Positions 5,870 to 6,194 of a DNA stretch of 6,194 bases are shown here, one piece after another. The position numbers and the translations under genes are program-made. The stretch lies in contig JAHJLU010000136.1 in assembly GCA_018821745.1 (NCBI GenBank), positions 1 through 6,194 on the forward strand, written 5' to 3'. The stretch comes from Myxococcota bacterium (GTDB taxonomy: Bacteria > Myxococcota_A > Polyangia > HGW-17). Each line of letters begins with the position of its first letter. The stretch's first letter is position 1. Under the pieces are notes generated by a model, which saw only the letters and a list, made by a program, of their open reading frames with translations, made no database searches and had not been told where the DNA came from.

Positions 5870-6194
5870 ATGGATCAAGACACCGAAAAACAGGTTTCCA
5901 TCTGGATTGATTCCGAAGGCAATGTTTGCCTGGCCGTACCCTCGGACACGGGCGAAGCCTCGGTATTTTTAACACCCCAGGAAGCAGTCCTCATCGGCAA
6001 CGACCTGGTTGAACTGGGGAACTCCCGCCTCACGGAGGAGTCCCAGGGGGAATCCTATCCCTGGATGCGTATCCCCATGCAGTTCATTGTCATGGAAGTA
6101 AAACCCCTGGGCGGTGATATGGATGAGCGGGCTTACATCAGTTGCTGGATCCGCGACCAGTCCCAGGAGAACGCCTGCCTTCTCGCGGGCGCCC
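5870..6194 (+). CDS. Hypothetical protein, 3' end cut by window edge
   Basis: The frame from the ATG at 5870 is open for at least 108 codons to the window edge. AAGGA (5859-5863) lies 6 nt before the ATG, a good ribosome site. The protein begins without a signal peptide. Residues 9-34 look like paired beta strands (VSIWIDSEGNVCLAVP), followed by a helix with an LTPQEA turn (36-41) leading into LIGNDLVELG, an acidic stretch (TEESQGES, 57-64) and a further strand region (MQFIVMEVKPLGG, 72-84). It has three Cys in the visible part (C20, C95, C104) and is acidic. I do not recognise the family. Codon use resembles its neighbours, so it looks native. It lies on the same strand as the DUF2750-like gene, 132 bp downstream, possibly in the same transcript. 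Confidence 0.7.
   Translation, partial: MDQDTEKQVSIWIDSEGNVCLAVPSDTGEASVFLTPQEAVLIGNDLVELGNSRLTEESQGESYPWMRIPMQFIVMEVKPLGGDMDERAYISCWIRDQSQENACLLAGA

Noticed and set aside
5484..5972. Plus-strand frame of 162 codons overlapping the DUF2750-like gene and the gene at 5870
   Set aside because: It is a different frame across two better-supported genes, rich in Pro, Ser and Arg as expected of a shadow.

Overview
The window looks like chromosomal DNA of a Gram-negative bacterium, probably from the deltaproteobacterial or myxobacterial-type lineages (Myxococcota or Bradymonadota-like). The evidence is two lipoproteins with clear lipoboxes, one being a long Cys-rich protein with an Asp-rich segment right after the lipid cysteine and repeated four-cysteine units, a style common in those groups. 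Base composition is moderately GC-rich in genes and AT-rich in promoter gaps. The assignment is an inference from protein style, with no marker gene to confirm it. I see no tRNA, rRNA, CRISPR array, transposase or phage gene.

Left part (1-2387, minus strand): a two-gene operon. A short DUF465/YdcH-like coiled-coil protein is followed 34 nt later by a very long lipoprotein with PQQ-type beta-propeller repeats. The latter runs off the left edge, so its 3' end is not visible. The plus-strand open frames over this region are shadows.

Middle (2388-4031): a divergent promoter gap of about 116 bp leads to a plus-strand membrane enzyme of the MraY/WecA (glycosyltransferase family 4) type, which would start a lipid-linked glycan. 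It is followed by a 499-bp convergent intergenic region with no convincing gene. That region contains a striking run of four consecutive G/C-rich hairpins, each followed by the same short RACCC linker, and then a 9-bp inverted repeat.

Right part (4032-6194): a minus-strand Cys-rich lipoprotein (seven four-Cys units, 36 cysteines besides the lipid cysteine) has a promoter-like sequence with a near-consensus CRP/FNR-family palindrome at the predicted transcription start. Divergent from it is a plus-strand DUF2750-like protein, then a plus-strand gene of unknown function cut by the right edge.

The genes do not form one obvious pathway. Three concern the cell envelope (two surface lipoproteins and a polyprenyl-phosphate sugar-phosphate transferase); the others are small proteins of unknown role. 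I did not find a clear new multi-gene system. The most unexplained structure is the hairpin array at 3620-3750, and the best regulatory lead is the palindrome at 5178-5193.
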